Counted from the stretch's first letter, positions 17,536 to 26,814 are shown. The stretch: DNA of 64,000 nucleotides from an uncultured Prevotellaceae bacterium (GCA_900318115.1 ONJJ01000009.1:1-64000); one strand, 5' to 3'. Notes: generated by a model from the sequence alone, not told the origin. Translations and numbers: made by a program.

Positions 17536-18858
17536 CTATTTCTGTCCGCAGCAAGCCTTGTCGCCGTTGCAACCTGGCTTCCCACAGGAACCACTTTTAT
17601 CACACTGGCCGCTCTTGCAGCAGTCGTTACCGCTCTTGCACTTGTGGGCTGCTTCAGCACCTTCCTTGGGGCAGTTGCCGCAACCGGCGTTGCCTTCGGG
17701 GCACTGACCGCATTCTACCTTCTTAGCGCAGCAGCAGTCGGCACACTCACAAGGATTGCAGCACTTGCCATCCTCGCTCATCTGGCAGCAGCAATTCTCA
17801 CACTCGCAAGGGTTGCAGCAGTCGGACTTAGCCTTGGAACAACCTTCAGCCTTGGCGCAGGGAGCTGTCTTCTCGCAGGAAGCACAGGGGCACTCCTCAC
17901 GAGCGCAGCACTTAGCATCGCTGGCGCAGTTGCAGGCAGCGTCGCCGCAGCTACCGTCCTTGCAGGCGCAGAGTTTCTTCTCGGCACAGGTGCAGTCGGG
18001 TTTGTCACAGCACTTCTCGGCCTTCTGGCATCCTTCGTGACGGGCACAACCGCCAGCGGGCTTAACACCACCGAGGGCGTTCACGTACTGCTGGATACCC
18101 GTGAGAACCATCTCGCCGACACCCTTGGACGTCAGCGTTGCACCTGTTACGCCGTCAACCTGGGTCTCAGCCTCACTGCTACCCTTCTTGACAACGGTAA
18201 GAGCGACCTTACCATCAGCACCCATAACGGGACGACCGATGAACTGGCTCTGGAACTTCTCCTCCTTGATGAGGGCACCCAGACCTGCGGTCTCGCTCTC
18301 ATGGTCGAAGTAAGCACCAAGCACCTGCTGCATATCGGGAGTGACAGCGACGTAACCCCAAAGGCCGCCCCAAAGGCCACGGCCTTTCAGGGGAAGCACG
18401 AGGGCGTCGGCACCATCGGCGGTCTTTGCCTTATACACGGGGAACTTTTCGCCAATCTCCTTCGTATCGACGTTGAAAGCGTCTTCGCCCTCAAGCACTT
18501 GACCGTCGGGAGTCAGCACACAAGTCTCCTGGATCAATTCATTGTACTTGCCTTCCACTTCGTTCTTGGCCAGGCCACGCACATTCAGGGAAGCAAGAAT
18601 CTGAGATTTCTTATCGATAGCCACATTGGCATCCTGAGCAGGCTTCAGGGCACTGCTGACGAAGGCCAAGAGGAAGGCTACGAGGATCACCATGACTGCT
18701 GCATAGCAGATAGTGTAAACATTGCCATTGGTGTTGATGCCCTTGGATTTCTCTTCCTTGATATGGGAAGTATCAGCGCCACAGATAGGGCACTTGTCGG
18801 GCATTGATGCGGCTTCGAAAGTCTGGCCGCATTGACTGCATATAAATTTCTTTGCCAT
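17536..18858 (-). CDS. nqrC: NqrC with N-terminal zinc ribbon and C-terminal cysteine-rich extension
   Basis: FMN-carrying subunit C of Na+-NQR, here 440 residues instead of about 230-260. Residues 7-26 form a rubredoxin/zinc-ribbon-like motif C7-x2-C10-x12-C23-x2-C26, placed before the single membrane helix (~47-70). Residues ~72-265 are the normal NqrC periplasmic domain with the flavinylation motif TGATLTS (T241 predicted to carry FMN). From ~268 to 440 the protein is 26% cysteine (44 Cys), also rich in Lys, Glu, Gly and Ala, with pairs and triplets such as NCCC and DCCC. One segment is duplicated: CCNPCEC-x2-CCC at 347-358 and again at 366-377. By family topology the ribbon faces the cytoplasm and the Cys-rich tail the periplasm. 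A metallothionein-like metal store, a redox buffer or an iron-sulfur scaffold are guesses. The frame is continuous, and nqrB and nqrD flank it at normal spacing. Confidence 0.93.
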   Translation of the reverse strand: MAKKFICSQCGQTFEAASMPDKCPICGADTSHIKEEKSKGINTNGNVYTICYAAVMVILVAFLLAFVSSALKPAQDANVAIDKKSQILASLNVRGLAKNEVEGKYNELIQETCVLTPDGQVLEGEDAFNVDTKEIGEKFPVYKAKTADGADALVLPLKGRGLWGGLWGYVAVTPDMQQVLGAYFDHESETAGLGALIKEEKFQSQFIGRPVMGADGKVALTVVKKGSSEAETQVDGVTGATLTSKGVGEMVLTGIQQYVNALGGVKPAGGCARHEGCQKAEKCCDKPDCTCAEKKLCACKDGSCGDAACNCASDAKCCAREECPCASCEKTAPCAKAEGCSKAKSDCCNPCECENCCCQMSEDGKCCNPCECADCCCAKKVECGQCPEGNAGCGNCPKEGAEAAHKCKSGNDCCKSGQCDKSGSCGKPGCNGDKACCGQK

Positions 18859-18863
18859 ATCTG

Positions 18864-20030
18864 TTACTTGTTTATTGCGCGTTTTGCACGTTTTGAGATG
18901 TTACGGCTTACGAAGCAGTAGTCGATCAGCGGAGCGAAGAGGTTCATGAGCAGGATGGCGAGCATCATACCCTCGGGGTAACCGGGGTTGAGAACGCGAA
19001 CCGTCACAGCCACGAAGCCAATCAGGAAGCCGTAGATCCACTTACCACCTTCGGTGCGGGCAGAGGTGACAGGGTCGGTAGCCATGAAGACGGCACCGAA
19101 GCAGAAGCCACCGAGGACGATGTGCTGGCAAGCGGTGAGGGGCGACAGGCCGAGGGCATTGTACATCCAACCCGTGAGAGCGCCACCCACGAAGACACTC
19201 AACATAGTCTTCCAGCTGGCCACGCCTGTCCAGAGGAGCAAGCAAGCACCAAGAGCGATGGCGATGACGCTGGTCTCACCGATAGAGCCGGGAATGAAAC
19301 CGCAAAGCTGGTCGCAGAAACTCGTGGAGAGCGCTGCGCCCTGAGCAATCTCACCAAGCGGAGTTGCAGCAGAGAACGTGTCAGGCACATCAAAGCCAAG
19401 GCCAAGAATTGTGTGTTGAGCGACCCATACGCTGTCGTCACCCGTCATGACAGAGGGGTAAGAGAAGAAAAGGAACGCGCGCGTGATGAGCGCCACGTTG
19501 AAGATGTTCATTCCCGTGCCTCCGAAAATCTCCTTGGCGAAGATGACTGCAAAAGCCGTAGCGATGGCGAGCATCCAAAGCGGAGTGTTGACGGGAACAA
19601 TCATCGGGATGATAATACCCGAGACGAGGAAGCCCTCATGAATCTCTTCGTTCTTCCACTGTGCTACAGTGAACTCGATACCCAGACCGACGATATAGCT
19701 GACGATGATCTTTGGCAACACAGCCAAGAAGCCGTAGAAGAACATACCCCAGAAGGTGGCATTCTCCAGCTGGCCGGCAGCGAGCGCGTTCTGATAACCT
19801 ACGTTGTACATACCGAAGAGCAACGCAGGCACAAGCGCGATGACAACGAGCGACATGATGCGCTTGCTGTCGATGGCATCGTGCACATGTGTGCCGCAGC
19901 GTCCAGCTGTCGTGTTGGGCACGAAAGCGAACGTCTCGAAGCCATCATAAAGCGAACGGAAGGCGTGGAGCTTGCCACCCTCTTCGAAGTTCGGCTTTAT
20001 ATTGTCGAAAAATTTTCTTAATGCGTTCAT
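18864..20030 (-). CDS. nqrB: Na+-translocating NADH:quinone reductase subunit B
   Basis: Largest membrane subunit (388 residues), carrying covalent FMN, riboflavin and part of the quinone and Na+ path. The FMN-attachment motif reads SAATPL with T223 as the predicted acceptor (SGAT in the best-studied enzyme). About ten helices are visible and the N-terminus GGKLHAFRSLYDG is typical. Its stop is only 5 nt from the nqrC start, so the two are tightly coupled. Confidence 0.97.
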   Translation of the reverse strand: MNALRKFFDNIKPNFEEGGKLHAFRSLYDGFETFAFVPNTTAGRCGTHVHDAIDSKRIMSLVVIALVPALLFGMYNVGYQNALAAGQLENATFWGMFFYGFLAVLPKIIVSYIVGLGIEFTVAQWKNEEIHEGFLVSGIIIPMIVPVNTPLWMLAIATAFAVIFAKEIFGGTGMNIFNVALITRAFLFFSYPSVMTGDDSVWVAQHTILGLGFDVPDTFSAATPLGEIAQGAALSTSFCDQLCGFIPGSIGETSVIAIALGACLLLWTGVASWKTMLSVFVGGALTGWMYNALGLSPLTACQHIVLGGFCFGAVFMATDPVTSARTEGGKWIYGFLIGFVAVTVRVLNPGYPEGMMLAILLMNLFAPLIDYCFVSRNISKRAKRAINK

Positions 20031-20040
20031 AATGTTTTCT

Positions 20041-20145
20041 GTTAATTCTCAATTCATAATTCATAATTCACAATTAATAGGCATTAAAACTTGGGATAAC
20101 CTCGTGCAGCCTATTATGAATTTTGAATTGTTCATTGTGAATTGA
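20041..20145. repeat. Palindromic intergenic element between nqrA and nqrB
   Basis: AT-rich arms (CAATTCATAATTCATAATTC on the left; TATTATGAATTTTGAATTG with further copies on the right) form an imperfect inverted repeat around a central stretch near GCATTAAAACTTGGG. Organisation and right-hand junction match the element at 16121-16228. Confidence 0.72.
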
Positions 20146-21474
20146 TTACATGTTTTCTTTGCGCAGAATATCCAATCCTTCGCGCACGATACGTTGCAAT
20201 TCCAGTTTTGAGCTATCTACGAACTCTGCGAGAGCGAAATCTTCGGGAGCCACCTCGTAGATGCCGAGGGCTTCCTGACGATCGATGTCTCCTGCGATGA
20301 TAGCCTTGACAAGGTAGCCGGCATAAATATCCATGGGGAAGACGCGGTCGTATTCGCCAGACATAATCATGTGGCGTTCACCTCCCTTGATACGTGCATC
20401 CAGCGTGTACTCTGCAGACTTCGGACGCAGCCAGCTGAAATAGCTACGGCTTACGGAGAACTCCTTGCAGCGGGGAGCTATCCAACCCAGCATTTCGTGG
20501 ACGTCATCGCCCTCGGGAATGACTGTTACCTCCGTTGTGTGGGCTCCGAGCCAACCCTCCTTGGAAGTCTTGACACCAACCATCGGGTTGCCGTTGATGA
20601 TGCGCAAGCTCTTGTTTTCATCAATCTGGCCTGCGAGCACATCCTTCAACGGTTGGCCTACGAGCACCTTTGCATACTTCGGAGCCTTCACTTCACTGCC
20701 AGCGACAGCGATTGTGCGGCCGAAATCTACCTCGCCCGTCAGGACCAAACGCCCGATGAAGATAACCTCCTCGGCGCCCATTGTCCAAACGACTTCACCC
20801 TTGTTGATGGGGCTGACATGATTGATTTGCACACCTACGTTGCCGGCTGGAGCGGGACCATCAAAGACGGTGACCGTGCAATCCTTGGCTGCCGTCAGTG
20901 CTGCGGTTTTCTGCTTGGCACTGATGCCGAGATGAACCTTTGCAATCTTAGCCAGCAGCGAGAGGCCTGCCTGGAACTCCTTTTCCTGTCCCTTCAGGAC
21001 ATATTCGAAGTCGGCTGCCAGGGGCATACTGTTGAAAGCGCTGACGAAGATTGCCTTGGGTTTGTCCTCAGGATTTGCCACCACATCGTAAGGACGCTGG
21101 CGGAAGAAACCGAAGAGGCCACTCTCCAGCAGCAGTTTCAGCGGGTCTTTCTCACTGAAGACCTTGCAATCCTGCTTGCCATCGGCGTCTACGCGCACGC
21201 TCATCACCTTACGGCGTTCACCACGCTCCACGAGGGCCACGGTGCCGCTGACAGGCGAAACGAACTTCACTCCGGGATGGTTCTTGTCTACAAACAAGGC
21301 ATCCCCGACCTTGACAGTATCACCTTCTTTGACTACGACCTTGGGCTTCATGCCATAGAAATCGTCAGGAATCAGTGCAAACTGACCCTGAACCTTCGTC
21401 TGGATGGTTTCCAAGCTCGCCTTGCCCTTCAGATTTACGTCTAAGCCTTTGCGTAACTTGATTACATTTGCCAT
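20146..21474 (-). CDS. nqrA: Na+-translocating NADH:quinone reductase subunit A
   Basis: Peripheral cytoplasmic subunit (442 residues) at the quinone side of the complex. The N-terminal biotinyl-lipoyl-like fold (IKLRKGLDVNLKGKA, VKEGDTVKVGDALF) and the C-terminal RnfC-like fold are complete, with the ending PEDFALAEFVDSSK typical of the family. It is first in the operon; a -7 box lies ~45 nt upstream on the minus strand. Confidence 0.97.
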   Translation of the reverse strand: MANVIKLRKGLDVNLKGKASLETIQTKVQGQFALIPDDFYGMKPKVVVKEGDTVKVGDALFVDKNHPGVKFVSPVSGTVALVERGERRKVMSVRVDADGKQDCKVFSEKDPLKLLLESGLFGFFRQRPYDVVANPEDKPKAIFVSAFNSMPLAADFEYVLKGQEKEFQAGLSLLAKIAKVHLGISAKQKTAALTAAKDCTVTVFDGPAPAGNVGVQINHVSPINKGEVVWTMGAEEVIFIGRLVLTGEVDFGRTIAVAGSEVKAPKYAKVLVGQPLKDVLAGQIDENKSLRIINGNPMVGVKTSKEGWLGAHTTEVTVIPEGDDVHEMLGWIAPRCKEFSVSRSYFSWLRPKSAEYTLDARIKGGERHMIMSGEYDRVFPMDIYAGYLVKAIIAGDIDRQEALGIYEVAPEDFALAEFVDSSKLELQRIVREGLDILRKENM

Positions 21475-21517
21475 ATAAAATAAAGTATGAATAAATGGTT
21501 TTAGCTAAAAACTTGCG

Positions 21518-21525
21518 CAAAAGTA
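21518..21525 (-). promoter_or_regulatory. -7 promoter box for the nqr operon
   Basis: The minus strand reads TACTTTTG, a perfect TAnnTTTG box ~44 nt before the nqrA ATG. The best -33 candidate upstream (TTTATG) is imperfect. It lies back to back with the tamB promoter. Confidence 0.65.
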
Positions 21526-21553
21526 CAGCTTTTTAGCCAAAAAACATACATAA

Positions 21554-24500
21554 ATGGGAATATTTTTTGCCGGAAACCCGAAAAAAGTGTACTTTTGTCT
21601 TCCAAAAAGAGACGCAGCTATCAAAACCCTAAGCTACATCGTCCGTTTTCTGGCCGGTTTTGCGATTTCAATCGTCCTCGGCCTGGTGCTTTTCACGGCC
21701 CTCCCCGCAACACAGCGATGGCTGGCCGCGAAGGTTTCTAATGTTCTCTCCACTGAATTGCAGACGGAAGTGGAAATTCAGCGCGCACGCATCGGTCTGT
21801 TCAACCGCGTGGTCCTGGACGACATTCTTGTTCTCGACCAGCAAAAGGACACCCTGCTTTCCGCGACACGACTGAGCGTGAAGGTTCCATTAAGCAGCCT
21901 ATTGAGCGATAAACTAAGAATAACCTCCGTACAGCTATTCGGCTACGACATCCAGCTGCGACGTCCCTCTCCCGACGAGCCGTACAACTTTCAGTTCATT
22001 GTTGACTACTTTGCCTCCGAAGACAGCACCACTACCCCACTCGATCTGACTCTCCAGCAAGTGGTCGTCCGCCGCGGAAGATTCTCACATAACATCCTCT
22101 CAGAGCCAACCGCCAAGCACTTTACGCCCGCTCACTTTCAGTTAAATGATTTGCGTCTCCGGCTCTCCATCGATTCTCTTACCAACAATCATATTTCATC
22201 TAAAATCAGCGAATTATCATTTAAGGAATCAATTAGCGGTTTAACCTTAAAAGACCTTCAAGGCGCCCTTTCTGCCGATTTCTCCGACAATGGCAAAATC
22301 AGTGCCGGGCTCCACGACTTTCACCTCCAACTGCCCTCGTCCGAGCTCCATATTCCCGACCTCACGATTCAAGCCTCGCTAACCACAATTGCCGATTCCA
22401 CTTCACTGCAAATGCAGACAGCCAACGGCACCATCTTTGGAAACCTCACTCCTTCCGAGTTGGCACCATTGGTACCGCAGTTAGCCCCATTTGGATTGAC
22501 CATAGCATACAATACAGATTTTTCCTTAGATAATAATTGCGTGCATGTGAGCGGAGCAAACATTCAATCTGAACAGTTGGCTCTCGAATTAGATGGTAGC
22601 ATGAATCTGCCATTAGCAGGTCAACCATTGCAAGTAGCTGCCGACATCAGAGAATTGCAACTAAGAGCCCCGTTCACTCATCAGGTACTGACCCTTCTGG
22701 CTGACTCTGGCGCCATCAGCCCAGACCTCGCAGCGACCCTGGAACGTATGGGTGACATTGCCGTTAAAGGCACCGGCAGTTATTCGCCCGCCCTCACCCA
22801 GGGCAACTTTCACATCCAGACTTCCATAGGGAACCTTGAATTGAAAGGAGACATTGCACACGGCGACCTCTTCAAAGGCAACCTCAAAGCCGATAAAGTA
22901 CGTCCGTTACTACTTTTTGAAAACCCGGAGAGCCTTCCCCTCGACAACCTCTCGCTCATCGCCGATGTTCAAGGCAGCATTGCCCGAAAGAGTCTCGATG
23001 CCCAGTTGAACGGCAGCATGAAGATGGGTGATGAACCACTGGACCTCATGCAAGCAGACCTGTCACTTTCTCCCAACGAGGTTTCTGGCCAACTGAGAGT
23101 CAGCGACAACCATTATAGCGGCAAACTCGAAGGATTACTGAAGAGTCCACTGCCATTGCTCTCCAGCAATCAGGTGCTCAATAACCTCACGGGTGAAGTC
23201 CGTATCAAGGAGCTCGCTATCCACAATGAGGAGAGTGACTATGACCTCAATGAATTTGAACTCACCATCGGACACGACGATGAGCAACGTCAAAGTTTAA
23301 CAGTGGACGGAGACTTCATCAGTGCCGAGTTCAAGGGCAAATACTCTTATTTGACTTTAGCCCAGAGTCTTCAGCATGCTCTTAATCGCGCTCTGCCATC
23401 CCTGGTTCCAGCGCTCTCCAAGATGCAGAAGCCGAGTACAGATCAGGTTGACTTCGAACTCCACCTCTTTCATTCTGATGAACTCTTCGCTCTCACGGGG
23501 CTGGACCTACAGTTGCCCGAACCCGCATACGTACAGGGCAGTTTCGACGGCACAACAGAGCATTTAAGCCTTAAGATGGATTGTCCCTACCTTATCTATG
23601 GTTCACAAGATATCCGTGCCCTCAGCCTCATAGCTCACGAAGTGGGCGACAGCCTGGACCTTTTCTTGTCTGCTCAGCGCATGATTGAAGAAGGGCCTAT
23701 TGATGTATCACTGATTGCCCATGGCGCCGACGACGTGCTCAATTCTCTCATCCGATGGGACGACCACAACACGCCAGTGCAACAAGGAGAACTTTCCACA
23801 AGCACCCATTTTCGCCGCACAAGTGAAGGGAGCCTCGCTGCCGATATCGCTTTTCTCCCCACCCAAATTATTGTGGCCGACACAGTTTGGAACGTTCACC
23901 CTGCTCGGATCCAGTTCGCCAACGGCGTAGCACAAATCAACGACTTCCAGATTTCACAGCTTGGACGACACCTGAAAGTCGACGGCAGCATCTCATCGCA
24001 GCCTTCCGACACTCTTTATGCAGACTTAGAGGGTGTAAATCTCCAGTACGTTTTCGGCATCATTGACTTCCATGACGTCGAATTCAGAGGACTTGCTACA
24101 GGCAAAGTCAAGATAAGCAATTTCAGCGATATACCTCGCGTGGACGGTCTCCTGAACGTCGAAGACTTTACCATGAATGATGGCTTGCTCGGCCGATTGG
24201 CACTCGACATCGGATTCGGGCGCAAGGATGACCGCGCCATCGACGTCGATGGCATCATCCGCGAGCCATCCGAAAATCGTCTCAGTCACGTTGTCGGAAT
24301 TATAAAACCAGGTCGCGAAGAAGGGAGAGGTATGGAACTTCACATATATGCCGATCACCTCAACACATATTTCATCAACGAGTTCACGGAAGGTATTTTC
24401 GACCGAGTGGAGGGTAAGGCCAGTGGCTATGCTCACATCTATGGTCCTTTCTCGGAACTCGATTTGGAGGGCGAGATCGCGCTGGACAGTATCTCACTCG

Positions 24501-25954
24501 GGATCCCACTATTGGGCACCCGTTATCATACCCACGGTGGTGACTCGCTCCACCTGCATCCAGGAGGTATCCGCCTCAGCGACATCGTCATCTACGATCA
24601 ACTTCACAAGTCCGACAATCGTCACCACAGCGGCATCCTCAGTGGCGAACTGCGCTATGAACACTTCGAGAACCTGCGCTATAACTTCACCATTTCCGCA
24701 GAAGACCTCCTCGGATATGACTTCCGCACTTTTGGTGACCAGAGCTTCTGCGGAACAGCCATTGCAAATGGTAACGTCACCTTACAGGGACAACCGGGAC
24801 GGCTCAACGTGAACATTAATTGCTCACCGACTGCCGGAACCGTCTTTACATACAACGTCACCACTCCCGAAACGACCACCGACAACGCCTTCATCACCTT
24901 CCACTCCAAGAATGCCGACCGCATTCAAGACCGAGCTGCAGAATCCTCTTCTGAGGCGGACGAGGAAGAGGACGATGAACCCATGGATATTTACATCAAT
25001 TTTGACCTCGACATCACTCCCGTGGCTCAGATGAGACTGCTTATGGATTCACGATCCGAAGATTACATCAATCTTTGGGGTAACGGCCATATCCGAGCCA
25101 CCTTCTATAATAAAGGGCGATTCCAGATGTACGGAACTTATCGTGTGGATCACGGCAATTACCGTCTCTCGCTCCAGGATTTCATTCGCAAGGAATTTTT
25201 ATTCGATCCTGGCAGTACAATCACCTTTGGCGGTAATCCCATGTATGGTGATCTCAACCTGCGCGCCATTTACACTGTGCCCAGCGTTAGCCTCAACGAC
25301 CTCTCTGCCGGCTCAAATTTCTCCTCCTCAACCGTGCGTGTGAACTGCATTATGAACATCGGTGGTCGTGCTGAGAACCCACAGATAAGTTTCGACTTTG
25401 ATATTCCCAACGTCAATGAGGACGAGAAACAAATGGTGCGCTCGCTAATCTCTACCGACGAAGAGCGCAACATGCAGGTCATCTATCTACTTGGCATCGG
25501 GCGCTTCTATACCCTCGGGCTTGGAGCTAACGAGAACCAGACCAATACCGCCATGCAGGGCCTGCTCTCCTCTACCATCTCCGGCCAACTTAACAATATG
25601 CTGTCAAACGCCATAGGTAGCAAGGACTGGAACTTCGGCACCAACCTGAGCACAGGGCAACTCGGATGGCAAGATATGGATGTAGAGGGCTCCCTGAGCG
25701 GTCGTCTGCTCAATAATCGCTTGCTCATCAACGGCACTTTCGGCTATCGCGACACCCCCGTGGCCAACACCAATTTCATCGGTGACTTCGATGTCCGTTG
25801 GCTCGTCAACAAATCAGGCACCATCAGCCTCAAAGCTTACTCCGAAACCAACGACCGCTATTTCACCAAGTCCGCCCTCACCACCCAAGGTGTAGGTATC
25901 CAGCTAAAGAAGGAATTCAATTCCTTCGGAGAACTATTCCGCAGAAGAAAGTAG
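21554..25954 (+). CDS. tamB: TamB-family inner-membrane translocation/assembly protein
   Basis: A very long AsmA/TamB-like protein (up to 1466 residues) with one N-terminal membrane anchor (TLSYIVRFLAGFAISIVLGL), a long periplasmic beta-repeat groove, and a C-terminal TamB (DUF490) domain ending with FGELFRRRK. The acidic segment EADEEEDDE lies ~330 residues from the end. Such proteins bridge inner and outer membranes and move lipids or assist outer-membrane protein assembly. The start is unresolved: ATG 21554 is the only canonical codon before the anchor, but it precedes a consensus promoter inside the same stretch. An AUC at 21620 would give M-K-T-L-S-Y-I-V-R-F, a convincing N-terminus. No partner gene (TamA/BamA-like) is adjacent. 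Confidence 0.88.
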   Translation: MGIFFAGNPKKVYFCLPKRDAAIKTLSYIVRFLAGFAISIVLGLVLFTALPATQRWLAAKVSNVLSTELQTEVEIQRARIGLFNRVVLDDILVLDQQKDTLLSATRLSVKVPLSSLLSDKLRITSVQLFGYDIQLRRPSPDEPYNFQFIVDYFASEDSTTTPLDLTLQQVVVRRGRFSHNILSEPTAKHFTPAHFQLNDLRLRLSIDSLTNNHISSKISELSFKESISGLTLKDLQGALSADFSDNGKISAGLHDFHLQLPSSELHIPDLTIQASLTTIADSTSLQMQTANGTIFGNLTPSELAPLVPQLAPFGLTIAYNTDFSLDNNCVHVSGANIQSEQLALELDGSMNLPLAGQPLQVAADIRELQLRAPFTHQVLTLLADSGAISPDLAATLERMGDIAVKGTGSYSPALTQGNFHIQTSIGNLELKGDIAHGDLFKGNLKADKVRPLLLFENPESLPLDNLSLIADVQGSIARKSLDAQLNGSMKMGDEPLDLMQADLSLSPNEVSGQLRVSDNHYSGKLEGLLKSPLPLLSSNQVLNNLTGEVRIKELAIHNEESDYDLNEFELTIGHDDEQRQSLTVDGDFISAEFKGKYSYLTLAQSLQHALNRALPSLVPALSKMQKPSTDQVDFELHLFHSDELFALTGLDLQLPEPAYVQGSFDGTTEHLSLKMDCPYLIYGSQDIRALSLIAHEVGDSLDLFLSAQRMIEEGPIDVSLIAHGADDVLNSLIRWDDHNTPVQQGELSTSTHFRRTSEGSLAADIAFLPTQIIVADTVWNVHPARIQFANGVAQINDFQISQLGRHLKVDGSISSQPSDTLYADLEGVNLQYVFGIIDFHDVEFRGLATGKVKISNFSDIPRVDGLLNVEDFTMNDGLLGRLALDIGFGRKDDRAIDVDGIIREPSENRLSHVVGIIKPGREEGRGMELHIYADHLNTYFINEFTEGIFDRVEGKASGYAHIYGPFSELDLEGEIALDSISLGIPLLGTRYHTHGGDSLHLHPGGIRLSDIVIYDQLHKSDNRHHSGILSGELRYEHFENLRYNFTISAEDLLGYDFRTFGDQSFCGTAIANGNVTLQGQPGRLNVNINCSPTAGTVFTYNVTTPETTTDNAFITFHSKNADRIQDRAAESSSEADEEEDDEPMDIYINFDLDITPVAQMRLLMDSRSEDYINLWGNGHIRATFYNKGRFQMYGTYRVDHGNYRLSLQDFIRKEFLFDPGSTITFGGNPMYGDLNLRAIYTVPSVSLNDLSAGSNFSSSTVRVNCIMNIGGRAENPQISFDFDIPNVNEDEKQMVRSLISTDEERNMQVIYLLGIGRFYTLGLGANENQTNTAMQGLLSSTISGQLNNMLSNAIGSKDWNFGTNLSTGQLGWQDMDVEGSLSGRLLNNRLLINGTFGYRDTPVANTNFIGDFDVRWLVNKSGTISLKAYSETNDRYFTKSALTTQGVGIQLKKEFNSFGELFRRRK
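21566..21597 (+). promoter_or_regulatory. Consensus promoter in front of tamB
   Basis: TTTG at 21566-21569, exactly 20 nt, then TACTTTTG at 21590-21597: a complete match to the Bacteroidetes primary sigma consensus. Transcription should begin near 21601-21604, downstream of the only nearby ATG (21554). Confidence 0.8.
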
Positions 25955-26088
25955 CCCCAGACACGACTTTCACCTTGCAATGGAGCGCAAGCACACACAA
26001 AACACACTATAAATAACGCATAAAGCCCGTCACCAAAGGTGAATCTGAGCCAGAAGAAGGCGGAAAAGTTCAAAAAAAACACAAGAAA

Positions 26089-26120
26089 ATTGTAGGAGCC
26101 AGAGAAATTATGTATTTTTG
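26089..26120 (+). promoter_or_regulatory. Promoter of the udk operon
   Basis: ATTG at 26089-26092, 20 nt, then TATTTTTG at 26113-26120, seven of eight -7/-33 consensus positions or better. The leader to the udk ATG is about 25 nt. Confidence 0.75.
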
Positions 26121-26150
26121 CGGCTGTTAATATCAAAATACTAAAGGAAT

Positions 26151-26771
26151 ATGTACATTATTGGTATAGCAGGCGGCACGGGTTCAGGCAAGACCACCGT
26201 TGTTCGCAAGATTGTGGAATCACTGCCCGGAGAGAAGGTTGCGGTCATCCCTCAAGACTCCTACTACAACGACAACACCGGTATTCCAATGGAAGAACGT
26301 CGAAAAATCAACTTTGACCATCCAAACGCCTTTGATTGGAAACTGCTGATTCATCAGATCAACGAACTACGTTCAGGACATGCCATCGAACAGCCCACTT
26401 ATTCCTACATCGAGAGCAATCGCTTGCCTGAAACGGTGCATGTAGAACCTTGCGAAGTCATCATCATTGAGGGTATCATGGCGCTTTGCAGAAAGGAATT
26501 GCGCGACCTCATGGACTTGAAGATTTTCGTGGATGCCGACCCGGACGACCGCTTGATGCGTGTCATCACCCGTGACATCGTGGAACGCGGACGTACGACG
26601 CAAATGGTCATGGATCGCTACGTGGACGTGCTGAAGCCTATGCACCTTGAGTTCATCGAGCCCACCAAGCGCTATGCCGACCTCATCATCCCTCAGGGAG
26701 GCGAGAATAATAAAGCCATTGACATCATGAGAACTTATATCATCCATCGGTTGAAGCCAAGTGAAAGTTGA
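26151..26771 (+). CDS. udk: Uridine kinase
   Basis: A 206-residue cytoplasmic kinase phosphorylating uridine/cytidine in pyrimidine salvage. The P-loop GGTGSGKTT (K14) is near the start; PQDSYYND, the NFDHPNAFDW motif and the Asp-rich loop FVDADPDDRLMRVITRD are family signatures. Length is normal. It is the first gene of a unit in which the next two genes start very close to or overlap the preceding one. Confidence 0.96.
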   Translation: MYIIGIAGGTGSGKTTVVRKIVESLPGEKVAVIPQDSYYNDNTGIPMEERRKINFDHPNAFDWKLLIHQINELRSGHAIEQPTYSYIESNRLPETVHVEPCEVIIIEGIMALCRKELRDLMDLKIFVDADPDDRLMRVITRDIVERGRTTQMVMDRYVDVLKPMHLEFIEPTKRYADLIIPQGGENNKAIDIMRTYIIHRLKPSES

Positions 26772-26814
26772 TAAGTTCCAATTGGAACCTTGAGAAACAT
26801 GGCTATAGACAATT

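Noticed and set aside
17488..18807. 439-codon hydrophobic open frame antisense to nqrC
   Set aside because: The apparent membrane protein is the mirror of Cys/Ala/Lys codons; the nqrC frame is supported by the TGAT flavin motif and operon order.
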